Positions 42,903-53,098 of a stretch of 62,392 nt of DNA are shown here, piece after piece (position 1 is the stretch's first letter; every line of letters starts with the position of its first letter). Source of the DNA: Pirellulales bacterium (GTDB lineage: Bacteria; Planctomycetota; Planctomycetia; Pirellulales; JADZDJ01). The notes beneath the pieces are model-generated. The model ran no database searches. It was not told where the DNA came from and was given only the letters and a program-made list of their open reading frames with translations. The stretch covers positions 1-62,392 of the forward strand of contig DASRSD010000137.1 in assembly GCA_035656635.1 (NCBI GenBank). The letters run 5' to 3'. Position numbers and translations under genes: made by a program.

Positions 42903-43625
42903 TTTTTCGCGCGGATCTAAATCCATTCTATATTTTTTCTAATTGGCATTCGCTTTGAATCGCTTGTACCGAATGCGCGGATCGGCAAAAGCGAAAATGG
43001 AATCGGCGACGAAATGTCTCAAAAACATAGCCGTATTCTCTCATTTCGAGACGTTGGCTTTAAGCTGGGCAGACTTTCCATTCCGGCTTCTTTTGGCTGT
43101 CGGAGGCAATAAATTCCCGATCTCCATAAACAAGCATGAGTTATAGCGAACACGAAATTTCGTCGTGCCACTTTGGTATAGACGTTGCTAAAGAGCTACA
43201 TGCCCAGTGAGTTAATTCAATTGCTTCCGAACGTTTTACAGCACGAGGGAAAAGAGCCTACAGCAAAAAACACCGCAAAAAACCGAGCCAAGGCCGTAGA
43301 TCAATTGCCAGGCTTGTGAATGGTTGACCAGCCGCAGATAGCACTGATTTTACGGAGGATTTGACTGCGAAAAAAAATATAGGAAACCGGGAACAGTACG
43401 CGGGGGAACATGAGGAAGAGGCTTGACCCGGGCGTGGAAGGTTTCGCAGCTCAGTGACTGCAGCTCTTGATTACAACCTTCGCGTCCTGGCTTTCCAGGG
43501 GGCGGCCGCGGTGCCAGCCGGGCCGCCCCCGATATTTTTTCAGCATTTCCTTTTCGGCATGTTTGTTCTTCTCTGACGCACGCGGCAGGTTAAAAACCAC
43601 AGCTATTTCGAGAGGGGGCAATCCC
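42903..43625. other. Intergenic region upstream of the sigma factor gene
   Basis: No credible gene. A 67-codon frame at 42943-43146 lacks a ribosome binding site and looks random. Phrases such as AGGAAACCGGGAACAGTACG near 43381 recall the ACCAGGAAACC repeat of the GxxExxY flanks. The final part (43440-43625) is open in frame with the sigma factor, but a GAGGGGG site before 43626 argues that it is untranslated leader. Confidence 0.45.
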
Positions 43626-45890
43626 ATGAACCATCCATTATCGGGCGCCTCGCCTAAGTCCGCAGAAAATTCTGAGAGAGCAATCAGCGACAACTCCTCG
43701 AATCCGCGGCAAATTCTTACGGGTCCATCGTTTCATCCGACCTCGCCCAACGGCAGCCAAGTGCGCCGAGAACCCAATCCGGAACATTCGGGCCCTACGG
43801 GCGAAGTCCGCTTCTCGCCCAATTTCGAATTACGCGCATCGCCTGCCAAAGCGAGCGCGGAAAATAAATCCCCCCCTAAATTCCATCGAAAAAGCACTCC
43901 GCGACACCGAACCAAGCCGGTAGTGACTAACGTAACGAATCTAGGGGGAGTGGGGAATGTTTCCTCCCTGTTGCCGCAGGACAACGCGGGGGCCGAATCT
44001 TGCGGCGAGAAAGCAACAACGGCAATGGCATTGGCACGGTTGGGGGGGAGTGGTTTTTCGTCGCAAGCCTTTTCTTTGACGGGAGTTGAGCCATCTGTGG
44101 CGGGACCCAAAGCGGTTGCGGCATTCGGCGTGCTTTCAGTGGAAGACACCGCCGAAACGAACCACTCTGCGAGTCCAAGTTCGGCGGAATCGCCGCCACT
44201 GAATCAGGAGCAGCTCTTGGCTAAATCACGAAAAACCGCCGCCGGCAAACCTTCTTTGAGAGCACCCACCCCTACGCGTGGGCGAGGCCGATTTTCCAGC
44301 AGCCGCGCACCCGCCGGCGGTAAAAATGGCTCGCCTCGCGGCACGCTGAATGGTGAATCGGTCGACCGCGTGGGCTCTGCCTACGAAGACGGCCCAGCTT
44401 TCGACGAAGATTTCGTGGAAGCGGAAGAGCAAGAGCAAGCTGTCGATGAATCATCCAGTCACGATAGCGGCTCCGAAAGCCAAATCGATGATCCGGTGCG
44501 GATGTATCTCATGCAGATGGGAGAAATTCCGCTGTTATCGCGCGAACAGGAAATCGATTCCGCCAAGCGCATTGAAAGCACGCGCCGCAAATTTCGCCAC
44601 AGCATGCTGGCCAGCGATTATTTGCTGCAAGGGTCCGTAGCCTTGCTGGAAAAAGTGCGCGACGGCCAATTGCGGTTGGATCGCACCATTGAAGTCTCGG
44701 TGACGAACACTGCCGGCAAAAAGAAAATTATGGCCCGGCTGACCCCCAATTTGAAAACCTTGATGGATTTGCTGCGCCGCAACCGCGCCGATTTCCGCGT
44801 GGCCATCAGCCGCAGCACCGCAAAAACCAAACGCCAGGCGGCGTGGCATCGGCTGGTCGTCCGCCGCCACAAGGCGGTGCGCTTGATCGAGGAGCTTAAC
44901 TTGCGAACGGGCCGCTTGCAGCCGCTTTTAGACAAGCTGGGCGAAATTTCTCGGCGTATGGTGATTATCCGCGATCAATTGGCAGCCGATCCGGACGGCC
45001 AATTCGGTTCGCCCGATGAGCTGCGCAGAGAGCTGCGTTATTTAATGCGAATCACCTTAGAAAGTCCTTCTTCGCTACGCCGCCGCCGAACTCGCACGCT
45101 GAAATTGCAAGGTCGGTATGACCAGGCCAAGCGCGTGCTTTCGGCCGGCAACTTGCGGCTGGTCGTGTCAATCGCCAAAAAATATCGCAATCGTGGCTTG
45201 AGCTTTCTCGATTTAATTCAAGAAGGCAATACCGGGCTAATGCGAGCAGTCGATAAATTCGAGCATGCCCGCGGATATAAGTTCTCCACGTACGCCACGT
45301 GGTGGATTCGCCAGGCCATTACCCGGGCGATTGCCGATCAAAGCCGGACGATTCGCTTGCCGGTGCACATGATCGACACGATGGGGAAAATTCGGACGGT
45401 GACCCGCGAAATTGTGCAGCGCACCGGCCGGGAACCCAGTGTGGAGGAAGCGGCCGATGCCGCCGGGCTGTCGCTGGAAGATACACGCTGCATCATGAAA
45501 ATTACGCGGCAACCCCTGTCGCTCGATCAGCCCATGGGCGACCACGACGACAGCTTTTTCGGCGAGTTTATTGAGGACCATCGGGAAGATGACCCGCTGT
45601 ACGATGTCAATCAGCAGTCGCTTAAAGATCGCATCAAGCAAGTGCTCAATGAATTGAGCCACCGGGAACGCGAAATCTTGCGACTGCGGTACGGCCTGGT
45701 CGATGGCTACGCTTACACGCTGGAAGAAGTGGGGCAAATTTTCTCCGTCACCCGCGAACGCGTGAGGCAAATCGAAGCCAAAGCAGTGCGCAAGCTTCAG
45801 CAGCCCTCCAAGAGCCAGGCGTTGGCTAGCTTTGTCGATCACTTGCCCGACGGCCTGCCCTCCCGTTCGTCGGAAGCGGAATCGACTTGA
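43626..45890 (+). CDS. RpoD-type RNA polymerase sigma-70 factor with a long N-terminal extension
   Basis: A 754-residue protein. The conserved part starts near residue 285 with region 1.2 ([20 protein letters not shown]). An expanded non-conserved region follows, then region 2 from about residue 508 ([20 protein letters not shown], then [20 protein letters not shown] and [11 protein letters not shown]), region 3 and region 4 ([20 protein letters not shown]). Regions 2 and 4 are primary-sigma-like, so it could be the housekeeping factor or a group 2 factor; planctomycetes often carry several. The first 284 residues are Ser/Pro/Gly-rich and probably disordered. The start at 43626 follows a GAGGGGG site. 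Confidence 0.88.
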   Translation: MNHPLSGASPKSAENSERAISDNSSNPRQILTGPSFHPTSPNGSQVRREPNPEHSGPTGEVRFSPNFELRASPAKASAENKSPPKFHRKSTPRHRTKPVVTNVTNLGGVGNVSSLLPQDNAGAESCGEKATTAMALARLGGSGFSSQAFSLTGVEPSVAGPKAVAAFGVLSVEDTAETNHSASPSSAESPPLNQEQLLAKSRKTAAGKPSLRAPTPTRGRGRFSSSRAPAGGKNGSPRGTLNGESVDRVGSAYEDGPAFDEDFVEAEEQEQAVDESSSHDSGSESQIDDPVRMYLMQMGEIPLLSREQEIDSAKRIESTRRKFRHSMLASDYLLQGSVALLEKVRDGQLRLDRTIEVSVTNTAGKKKIMARLTPNLKTLMDLLRRNRADFRVAISRSTAKTKRQAAWHRLVVRRHKAVRLIEELNLRTGRLQPLLDKLGEISRRMVIIRDQLAADPDGQFGSPDELRRELRYLMRITLESPSSLRRRRTRTLKLQGRYDQAKRVLSAGNLRLVVSIAKKYRNRGLSFLDLIQEGNTGLMRAVDKFEHARGYKFSTYATWWIRQAITRAIADQSRTIRLPVHMIDTMGKIRTVTREIVQRTGREPSVEEAADAAGLSLEDTRCIMKITRQPLSLDQPMGDHDDSFFGEFIEDHREDDPLYDVNQQSLKDRIKQVLNELSHREREILRLRYGLVDGYAYTLEEVGQIFSVTRERVRQIEAKAVRKLQQPSKSQALASFVDHLPDGLPSRSSEAEST

Positions 45891-45904
45891 AATTGTGGCG
45901 GTCG

Positions 45905-46924
45905 TTACAGCCAGCCGTGCTTCCGGTACCACCGGGTTGTTTGCTGAATTCTTTCCGTGAGTGAAGCGGCGGGCGCAAAGCCCAATTCGCGGCGAGCTTT
46001 TTCCGGCGAGCATGTCCAGTGGTCGCCCGTTATTTCGCGGGCCCGATCCCAGTTCAAATAGCGTGGCCGCCGAGTGATGTGGCCGATCAATTCGCCGACG
46101 GCGCCCAGCGGCCACGTCGTGGCCAGCGGCAATGGAATTGCCCAAGCTCGGGGGCAGTTAATGCTCCGGGCAATGATGCGGGCTAATTCTGCAATCGTCG
46201 GATGTTGGTCGTCGGCGATGAAATAATATCCGCGGCCGCTGCTTCCATCTAAGTGGGTTTGCGCCGGCAGTCGTTCTCCGCGCGCGGCGGCAGCCATCAA
46301 GCCGGTGGCTAGATCAGCCACGTGCACGACTGAAAAGCGCCGTCCCAAGCCCAACATCACAAACGATCGCATGCGGCGAATTCCGCGAAACATGGCCACG
46401 CCGATGTGGTCGCCAGGCCCCAACACAATAGGCGGCCGCACGATCGTAATGGGCAAATTTGCCGCGTGGCTTTCGGCGACCAGTTCGCCGGCGCGCTTAC
46501 TCAGGCCATAGTGCGAAATCGGCTGCGGCAAATCGCGCTCGGTGCGCAATTGGTTTCCGGTGCTCATCGGCCCCGCGGCGGCCAGTGAAGATACCAGCAC
46601 CAGCACAGGAGGCGTGGTCCGGCGGAGGCATCCTTCGATGAGGTTGCGGACTCCCGCTTGATTCACACGGCAAAACGCCTCCAAGCCAAAAGCCTTCGTG
46701 AGGCCGGCCAAATGGTAAACTATCTCTACGCCGTCAATGGCCGCTGGCAGCGTTTCGGCAACAGTGACATCTCCCACGGTCACCTTGGCGCCCAGCTTCT
46801 GCAGCGATTCGGCAGTGGACGAATTATGAATCAGGCAGCGCACGTCATCGCCCCGAGAGAGCAGGGCAGAGACCAATTGCCCGCCGATAAATCCATTGGC
46901 GCCAGTGACCAAGACGCGAGTCAT
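45905..46924 (-). CDS. NAD-dependent epimerase/dehydratase (extended SDR)
   Basis: A 339-residue protein with the nucleotide site RVLVTGANGFIGGQLVSALL, VTVGDVTVAETLPAAI, IVYHLAGLTKAFG, LVSSLAAAGPM and the catalytic YGLSKRAGE. It resembles the 3-beta-hydroxysteroid/dihydroflavonol-reductase-like branch. It differs from the SDR at 30329-31309 in most positions. The substrate is unknown. It converges on the sigma factor gene and precedes, on the same strand, nothing obvious in its pathway; the pterin dehydratase gene lies 60 bp upstream. Confidence 0.8.
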   Translation of the reverse strand: MTRVLVTGANGFIGGQLVSALLSRGDDVRCLIHNSSTAESLQKLGAKVTVGDVTVAETLPAAIDGVEIVYHLAGLTKAFGLEAFCRVNQAGVRNLIEGCLRRTTPPVLVLVSSLAAAGPMSTGNQLRTERDLPQPISHYGLSKRAGELVAESHAANLPITIVRPPIVLGPGDHIGVAMFRGIRRMRSFVMLGLGRRFSVVHVADLATGLMAAAARGERLPAQTHLDGSSGRGYYFIADDQHPTIAELARIIARSINCPRAWAIPLPLATTWPLGAVGELIGHITRRPRYLNWDRAREITGDHWTCSPEKARRELGFAPAASLTERIQQTTRWYRKHGWL

Positions 46925-46987
46925 CGTTTTTCAGCGCTACAGACAAAGAGGAAAAATGCCGACAGGCGCGAACGCATTTGTCGGTCG

Positions 46988-47356
46988 TTAGGTGCTTTTT
47001 TTGAGTTTGATCGGCAAGCGGTCGATTTTGGCGGCCAGAATGAAATCGTTTTCCGACAGACCGCCGACAGCGTGCGTCCACAGTTCGATCGACAGGTTAC
47101 GGTAACCTTCCAGATGCAAATCGGGATGATGATCTTCCGCCTCAGCCAATTGAGCCACCGCCTGAAAGAATTCGATGCCCGCCAGAAAATCTTTCACCGT
47201 CCAGTTTTTGCGAATTCGCTCCGCGTCGTGAGTTAATTGCCAACCGGAAAGATTTTTCAATTGCGCTTCGGCCTCGGTGCGGCTGTATTTGTGCCCGCCT
47301 TCGTCACAAGAAGTGCATTTTTTGGTCGAGAGCTTTTCCGCGGTTTCGGTCGGCAT
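46988..47356 (-). CDS. phhB: 4a-hydroxytetrahydrobiopterin dehydratase-like protein
   Basis: A 122-residue protein. The PCD core is complete: NLSGWQLTHDAERIRKNWTV, then FLAGIEFFQAVAQLAEAEDHHPDLHLEGYR (the HHPD catalytic His pair) and LSIELWTHAVGGLSENDFIL. It dehydrates 4a-hydroxytetrahydropterin after aromatic amino-acid hydroxylation, and family members can also act as coactivators or in molybdopterin metabolism. The N-terminal 30 residues carry an extra CTSCDEGGHKY segment, a possible metal site. The start at 47356 has GAGGTG upstream. Confidence 0.85.
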   Translation of the reverse strand: MPTETAEKLSTKKCTSCDEGGHKYSRTEAEAQLKNLSGWQLTHDAERIRKNWTVKDFLAGIEFFQAVAQLAEAEDHHPDLHLEGYRNLSIELWTHAVGGLSENDFILAAKIDRLPIKLKKST

Positions 47357-47527
47357 GAGACACCTCAATGGTTAAAGCTGTAGCTAAAAGACAGTGTCGG
47401 CTCCGATAAGCTAGATCGCAAGGCCAGGAAAATCTGCAAAAGTTATGCCGAACGGCTAGACTGGGCTGGATGGCAGCGAAGATTGAATGCACAGCCGCGT
47501 GGAACAGAATTGCCGATAAAAAACACG

Positions 47528-50407
47528 CTATCTTCGCGGGGGCGAAACAGGCTGTTGTGCCGCCGATGGTGTCGTGGCAGGCGCTTTGCGCGGCGGCGGA
47601 TCAGCACTTAACTGCGTGGAATCCACAAATCGCAGGTCCAGTTTCATTTCGCGGGTCGACGGCCAGTAATAAATGGAACGGGCGACCGTGTGAGATTGGG
47701 GGGCGCCTGGTTGCGGCTGCCGGAACAATTGGGCGTCGCTGCGCCCATCGCCAAGCAGCACCAGCATGTCTTTCGCCTCGGAGTAGTTTAGCTGTTGGGC
47801 CATTGCGGTGAACGTATCGCCTTCCTGCTGCTGGCCTTCGACGCGGGCGTTGCCCGTGGCTTGCATTTCCATCAGGCTGCGGCCTTGCACCGGCGCACTT
47901 TGATTGGTTGCCAACTGATCGCAAGTGAGCAGAAAGCTGCCCGGTGGCAATCCGGCCGGGCTATCTGGATCCAACTGCGAATTCCAATCGGGCACAGGCC
48001 CGTAGACGGTGCGCACTTGCTCCTGAAAAACCAACTCACGCCGCAGGACATTGCCGGAAATTCCGCGATGGAATTGCACGTTGAGATAATTGATTTGCAA
48101 CCGATTGGGGTCGTTGCTATTGGCGCCGGAAGCGGCACCACCTGGGTTGTGCTGCGGTGCGCTCAGGTTACCTGCAGCGTTGGCGCCGGCGCGTGCCGCC
48201 GAAGGCCCGCGCCCCAAACCGCCCATCAATGCCCGGGCCGCACCCAACCGCCAACTGAGCAATTGGCCGGGTTCTTCCTCGGTCGCTTCGCCAATTAAAT
48301 CTCCCGTGATTTGATTGACTTGCAAACTTGCCAGATGTTCCATTTGATCCAACACGGTGACGGCGCCGTGCTGCGTTTGGCGATTTTCCAACCACGCGCC
48401 GCCGCGGCAAGTGAGCCATTCGATGGAAGATCGTTGTTGCTGACCGGGATTCGCGGCATTAAAATCGACCCGTTCGTGCAAGGTGGCTTCCAATTCTGGA
48501 GCGCGAATCGTTTGTGTAATTTCGTTGTCGCTGCGCTGCCCAACGACTTCTCCGGCGAATTTTGCCGTGCGACCGTCAAACAACATGCCCTCTTTCCAGT
48601 CGATCGTGGTGACGCCGTGACTGGAAGCCAGCAGGCCGGCGCGATTGTTTTCCGCCGCCGTCGCGCCATTTTGTGGCGGTTGTGTGCTGGTAATGATCAT
48701 GCGGCCGGGCCCGTCAATCCACAGGCGATTTTGTCCACGGTTCAAGTGGACGCTTTGGCCGCGCAGGGTTAGGCCTTGGGCGATAATTTCCGCCGGCTGG
48801 CCGGAAATGTTGACCTCCGCATCGGGCGTGTTGGCCCTTAATACTTCCAAATAATCGCCTTTCGTTTCGAGCGGCTTTTCGCCGCTTTGTGCCGGGCTTT
48901 GTGCGAATTGAACATTGCCCTCCACCGTGACGCGCTCCACTTCATTTTGCGAAGCGTGATTGACCGACCAAATTTTCAACAGACCGCCGTAAATTTCGTA
49001 GTGTTGCCGCCGTGAATTGGTGTTTTGATTGCCGGGAGAAGTGAACGTACCCGCCGGCTCCGCCGGATTGCGGCTTTGATTGCCGGTGGAGCCTCCCGGC
49101 GGAGCAGCGCCGTCGGCTGATGCGGCGTCGCGCACCCAGGCTTCTAGTTGTGAAACCTCGCCGCTGAGCTGCGGAGATTCGATGTGCACATTTTTTCCAG
49201 CGGCATCCATCAACAGGTGGCGTTGGAGGATGTCATATTCCAAGTGCTCGCCGCGGAGTTCGCCTTGCATCAATTCAGCCCGCACGACAACCGGGTTGCC
49301 TCGCGCCACCAGGCGTTTGGGCTCCAACTGCGGCATTCGATGAGTCGCTGAATCTGCGGGCGAATTATTTGCCAGGGCCTGTGAGGCGTGTGCCGCAGCA
49401 CCGGGCGGTGGTTGGCGCGGGCCGAAATACAAATTCAGCAATTCGCAATTGAGCTGGTCGCTAGGACCATTGGGATGCGGCCGCACTACATCCACTCGAT
49501 CATGAAAAGTGGCGACGTTTTCCACCAAATCAAATTCAAAGGGGCCCTGGCATTGAATATCGACCGGCGGATTGTTGTCCGCCCCCGCCAATTGCCCGTT
49601 GGTAGATCCGGCGGTGGGCGCGGAAAGATTTGTCGTGCGGCTGGCCGCTGTGCTTTGATCGCCGGGCAAAAATCCGCTGGAGCCGGGTTGGAGGTGCATG
49701 TGCACATCGGTCAGCAATTGAAACGACTGCACGCCGCTAAAGTTAGTGCCGTGACTGTCCCCCGCTTTTTGATCGCGAAGCAGCTCGATTCGCATGTTGC
49801 GGCCGTAACCGTGGCTGGCGCCGAAACGAAAATTGACTTCATTGGGAGTGAAAATCAAATTGTCTTTCAACTGCGCATCATGTGCGGTGACTAAAAAATC
49901 GTCACCGCCATCAGGACACGTGGGCCCGCTTTGGATGGTGATGGGCCCTTCCATGATTCCGCCCAACAGATGGCCGATACTGCCGGCATCCAGATTTTCC
50001 TGATCGTCGAACTGCAGTTCCGCCCGATGCGCTTGCAGAATGATGACCCGGTGGTGGTTGTCAGCCTGCTCGGCATCTCCATCGGGCAGATAAATTACCG
50101 TGCAGGGGGTGAGGATAATTCGATGATTGGGCTCCGACTTATATTCTTTCACCAGGTACTTGGCGGTGGAGCTATCCATGATGATGGGGTTGTCGAGTTC
50201 CCACGATCCGGGAGGAAAAAATCGCGCATAGCTTCCCAAGTGATTTTGCGATTGTCGGCTGGCCGCGCGTTGCTCGGGCGAAACGGCAACCACGCGCTTT
50301 GGTTGCTGCTGCGGTTCGACCAGCGGCACCACCGTTACCCGATAAACGCAGAACACTCCCAACACAACCAGCAAACTGGCGACGGTGCGTTTCATTCGGG
50401 CGAGCAT
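47528..50407 (-). CDS. Giant LptC/LptA-like periplasmic protein
   Basis: About 959 residues (starts at 50407 or 50395 are both possible; neither has a clear ribosome binding site). A single N-terminal membrane segment (MKRTVASLLVVLGVFCVYRV) is followed by long beta-rich stretches. Segments such as VIILQAHRAELQFDDQENLD, VERVTVEGNVQFAQSP, MQATGNARVEGQQQEGDTFT then AMAQQLNYSEAKDMLVLLGD have the OstA/LptA beta-jellyroll signature, and the start resembles LptC. It is cotranscribed with kdsC and kdsD, so a role as an LPS transport bridge is likely. Pro/Asn/Gly-rich linkers separate the folds. Confidence 0.7.
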   Translation of the reverse strand: MLARMKRTVASLLVVLGVFCVYRVTVVPLVEPQQQPKRVVAVSPEQRAASRQSQNHLGSYARFFPPGSWELDNPIIMDSSTAKYLVKEYKSEPNHRIILTPCTVIYLPDGDAEQADNHHRVIILQAHRAELQFDDQENLDAGSIGHLLGGIMEGPITIQSGPTCPDGGDDFLVTAHDAQLKDNLIFTPNEVNFRFGASHGYGRNMRIELLRDQKAGDSHGTNFSGVQSFQLLTDVHMHLQPGSSGFLPGDQSTAASRTTNLSAPTAGSTNGQLAGADNNPPVDIQCQGPFEFDLVENVATFHDRVDVVRPHPNGPSDQLNCELLNLYFGPRQPPPGAAAHASQALANNSPADSATHRMPQLEPKRLVARGNPVVVRAELMQGELRGEHLEYDILQRHLLMDAAGKNVHIESPQLSGEVSQLEAWVRDAASADGAAPPGGSTGNQSRNPAEPAGTFTSPGNQNTNSRRQHYEIYGGLLKIWSVNHASQNEVERVTVEGNVQFAQSPAQSGEKPLETKGDYLEVLRANTPDAEVNISGQPAEIIAQGLTLRGQSVHLNRGQNRLWIDGPGRMIITSTQPPQNGATAAENNRAGLLASSHGVTTIDWKEGMLFDGRTAKFAGEVVGQRSDNEITQTIRAPELEATLHERVDFNAANPGQQQRSSIEWLTCRGGAWLENRQTQHGAVTVLDQMEHLASLQVNQITGDLIGEATEEEPGQLLSWRLGAARALMGGLGRGPSAARAGANAAGNLSAPQHNPGGAASGANSNDPNRLQINYLNVQFHRGISGNVLRRELVFQEQVRTVYGPVPDWNSQLDPDSPAGLPPGSFLLTCDQLATNQSAPVQGRSLMEMQATGNARVEGQQQEGDTFTAMAQQLNYSEAKDMLVLLGDGRSDAQLFRQPQPGAPQSHTVARSIYYWPSTREMKLDLRFVDSTQLSADPPPRKAPATTPSAAQQPVSPPRR

Positions 50408-50550
50408 GGAGGCGGGCAAATTACCGGCGTTTAAAAACCGGGGTAGTTAGAATCAGAAAGTGCGAATCACCACTGGAATTCCAGCGAGCAAGGACCAATG
50501 ACCGAAAATCTCCGCGGTGCTTTTGTGGTTGAGGCCTTAAGCTTGGTCTT

Positions 50551-51105
50551 TTAGTTGTCATTCGAATGATGCGATTCATCGTGGAGCGCGCCGTACTTTT
50601 GCAACAGGTTAGCCCAGCGATCTTGGGCTTTCAAAATCAGTTCAACCACTTCGCGCAATGCACCGTGGCCGCCATACGCCTGCGTTACATAGTTCGCCGC
50701 TTTTCGTACTTCCTCGCAGCCATCGCCCACTGCCACGGCCAACCCCACCTGACGGAGCACGGGCAGATCGGGCAAATCGTCTCCCACGTAGCAAACCTGG
50801 TCGGGACGCAATTGCCGTTGCGCCAAAATTTGCTTAACGATTGGCAGTTTGTCGTCGATGCCCTGCCGCACAATGTCGACGCCCAATTCCACGGCTCGAA
50901 GTTGCACAATGTGCGAGGCCCGGCCGGTGACCAAGCCAAAATGGTGGCCGGCCCGTTGCCATAATTTAATTCCCAGGCCATCGCGAATGTGAAAGCGTTT
51001 GATTTCGATTCCTTGGTTGTCGAAAATGACGCCGCCATCGGTCAGGACGCCGTCGACATCGGAAAGAATCAGTTCGATGGGCCGGCAGCGGGTGGCAAGA
51101 TCCAT
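50551..51105 (-). CDS. kdsC: 3-deoxy-D-manno-octulosonate 8-phosphate phosphatase
   Basis: A 184-residue HAD phosphatase of the KdsC type. It has the catalytic DxD in LILSDVDGVLTDGGVIFDNQ, FHIRDGLGIKLWQRAG, LVTGRASHIVQLRA, the Lys region DDKLPIVKQILAQ and the C-terminal YVGDDLPDLPVLRQVGLAVA. No cap domain is present, as expected for tetrameric KdsC. It removes phosphate from Kdo-8-P during Kdo synthesis for lipopolysaccharide. The neighbours kdsD (upstream) and the LptC/LptA-like gene (downstream) fit this role. Confidence 0.92.
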   Translation of the reverse strand: MDLATRCRPIELILSDVDGVLTDGGVIFDNQGIEIKRFHIRDGLGIKLWQRAGHHFGLVTGRASHIVQLRAVELGVDIVRQGIDDKLPIVKQILAQRQLRPDQVCYVGDDLPDLPVLRQVGLAVAVGDGCEEVRKAANYVTQAYGGHGALREVVELILKAQDRWANLLQKYGALHDESHHSNDN

Positions 51106-51174
51106 GGCGGGCTTTTTAGCGGAAATTCATTGTCAGAAGTGCAATTTTCCGAGCTTCACAATAGCTTGTGCAAA

Positions 51175-52380
51175 TTAGAGACCGGTTCGTCCCATGTTTG
51201 CAGACAGCTTCAACAGTGCCGGATTTTTGGGTCGCGGCACGCTGCTGGCGGAGTTTTCCGTTTGGGAAGCTAGCACCACGGCCAGCCCTTCGGGATACAT
51301 CGCCACAATGTCGGTAATATCGAGCAAACCGACCGGTTTTTCCTCGGCATCGACGACGGGTAATTCGCTGATGCGCCGCTCCGCCATAATGGCTACGGCG
51401 TCGTTCATCATGGAGCCTTGTGGCACGCTGGTGAGGTGAGATGTCATCACGTTGCGGATCGGCCCATCCAGCAACCCTTCGCGGCGGCTTTCGAACAGGC
51501 GGGCCAAATCGCTATCGGTGAAAATGCCGCGCAACCGGCCGGCGTGATCGACAATCATAATCGCCCCGGTTCGCCTCGTGGGCAAACGAGCTTCAATGAG
51601 CACTTCGCGCAGCACCCGGGTGCAGGCGGATAAACGGCAATCGGTTAAACGCCGCATGTAATCGTCGACGCGGGCTAATTGCTTTCCCAAACTGCCGCCG
51701 GGGTGGAAGCGAGCAAAATCGTCGCGGCTGAAACCGCGCATCCGGCTGGCTACCAATGCCAAGGCATCGCCGACCGCCAACATGGCTGTGGTGCTGGTGC
51801 TGGGCGCTAAACCCAAAGAACATGCTTCTTGCAGCGGCCCAATGTCGATGACAATGTTGGCGGCCTTTCCTAATTTGCTTTCCACACGGCCGGTAATGGC
51901 CACCAGCGGCGCACCTATGTGCCGAATCGACGGCAACAACCGAACGATTTCCTCGGTATCGCCGCTTTGCGAAAGCATGAGCAGCACGTCGTCACGGTGA
52001 ATGCGCCCCAAATCTCCGTGCATGGCTTCCGCCGGGTGCAAAAAATGACTACGCGATCCGGTCGAAGCCAGCGTGGCAGCAATTTTCTGGCCGATCAATC
52101 CGGCTTTCCCAATGCCGCTGACAATCACGCTGCCAGTGCAACCATAAATTAAATCCACCGCCTGGTTGAAGGCCCCATCCAATCGCTGCGAAACAGATTC
52201 CAGCGCGCGGGCTTCCATTTCGATAATTTGCCGGGCATAACGTAATTGATCGTCCGCCACGGTGGTGGTGGAGCTGGGCGGGGAAGAGGTTAGCCCAGGC
52301 TTTCCGCGGGGCCCCGTGGTCAGGGGCGAAGTGGCAAAACCGGAATGGGGAACATTGCCCGGGGGTGAATTGATGCTCAT
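51175..52380 (-). CDS. kdsD: Arabinose-5-phosphate isomerase with CBS domains
   Basis: A 401-residue protein. An SIS domain (GSVIVSGIGKAGLIGQKIAA, SRSHFLHPAEAMHGDLGRIH, LMLSQSGDTEEIVRLLPSIR) precedes HPGGSLGKQLARVDDYM and two CBS domains (VDHAGRLRGIFTDSDLARLF; VDAEEKPVGLLDITDIVAMY). It interconverts ribulose 5-phosphate and arabinose 5-phosphate, the first committed step to Kdo. The start at 52380 has GGAAG upstream; the first 50 residues are a Pro/Ser/Gly-rich leader not found in E. coli KdsD. Downstream on the same strand are kdsC and the LptC/LptA-like gene. Confidence 0.93.
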   Translation of the reverse strand: MSINSPPGNVPHSGFATSPLTTGPRGKPGLTSSPPSSTTTVADDQLRYARQIIEMEARALESVSQRLDGAFNQAVDLIYGCTGSVIVSGIGKAGLIGQKIAATLASTGSRSHFLHPAEAMHGDLGRIHRDDVLLMLSQSGDTEEIVRLLPSIRHIGAPLVAITGRVESKLGKAANIVIDIGPLQEACSLGLAPSTSTTAMLAVGDALALVASRMRGFSRDDFARFHPGGSLGKQLARVDDYMRRLTDCRLSACTRVLREVLIEARLPTRRTGAIMIVDHAGRLRGIFTDSDLARLFESRREGLLDGPIRNVMTSHLTSVPQGSMMNDAVAIMAERRISELPVVDAEEKPVGLLDITDIVAMYPEGLAVVLASQTENSASSVPRPKNPALLKLSANMGRTGL

Positions 52381-52633
52381 GGCCGTTGTCTTCCGTGACA
52401 AATAGCTGTTGGCAAACACGCCGGCGCGGTGCGAAAGGCCGCCGGCGAAGTCCGTTCATTGCCTGATGTTATGGGGACAGGAATTGTATCGCCGCAGGCC
52501 GTTTGCCACAACGCAAAAGCCACTGCTAGCAAAGCAAAAATGCCCGGCCAATTGCGCGCAATTTTGCAGTGCCGCAACCAATTTGCAAGAAACAGCCCGC
52601 TAGGCAAAAAATCAAAAATGTGGCGCCCGTTGA

Positions 52634-52666
52634 TTGACACCGGCATAATCTGCCAATATATTGGCA
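52634..52666 (+). promoter_or_regulatory. BlaI operon promoter and palindromic operator
   Basis: TTGACA (52634-52639) and TATATT (52657-52662) are spaced by exactly 17 bp. The perfect 16-bp palindrome TGCCAATATATTGGCA (52651-52666) covers the -10 box, where a BlaI dimer would block polymerase. A further half-site, TGCCAATTG, follows at 52670-52678. Confidence 0.75.
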
Positions 52667-52702
52667 CATGCCAATTGATTAACACATAAAGGATTGCCAG
52701 AT

Positions 52703-53095
52703 ATGCCTGCCAAAACGCCGCTGGAACTGGGCAAACGCGAACGGCAAATTATCGAAACGGTGCAACGCCTGGGCGAAGCATCGGTGGCCGAGGTGCGCCA
52801 GAATTTGGCCGATGCCCCCAGCTATTCCGCCGTCCGCACGATGTTGGGGCTGTTGGTCGAAAAGGGGTGGCTCAAGTATCGCCAGAATGGAAAGCGGTAC
52901 TTGTACCGTTCTGCGGCCTCGCGCGAGCATTCGCAGCGCACAGCCTTGCGGCGACTGCTGGGGACGTTCTTCGGCAATTCGCCCAGCGACGCCATGGCTG
53001 CGCTGTTAGATATTTCCGCCGATAACATGACCGACGATCAGCTTCAGCAAATCATGCGTTTGATCGACGATGCGCGCCAAGAAAAAAGGGCCTGA
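52703..53095 (+). CDS. BlaI/MecI/CopY-family repressor
   Basis: A 130-residue protein with the penicillinase-repressor winged helix: LELGKRERQIIETVQRLGEA, then VAEVRQNLADAPSYSAVRTM, LGLLVEKGWLKYRQNGKRYL and a C-terminal dimerisation helix ending DDARQEKRA. The ATG at 52703 is preferred over a TTG at 52694. It should bind the palindrome over its own promoter. The M56 sensor gene starts 3 bp after its stop, the usual BlaI-BlaR1 arrangement, in which proteolysis by the sensor relieves repression. Confidence 0.88.
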   Translation: MPAKTPLELGKRERQIIETVQRLGEASVAEVRQNLADAPSYSAVRTMLGLLVEKGWLKYRQNGKRYLYRSAASREHSQRTALRRLLGTFFGNSPSDAMAALLDISADNMTDDQLQQIMRLIDDARQEKRA

Positions 53096-53098
53096 ACG

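Noticed and set aside
42943-43146. 67-codon ORF upstream of the sigma factor gene
   Set aside because: No ribosome binding site, a composition that looks random, and no neighbour coupling.
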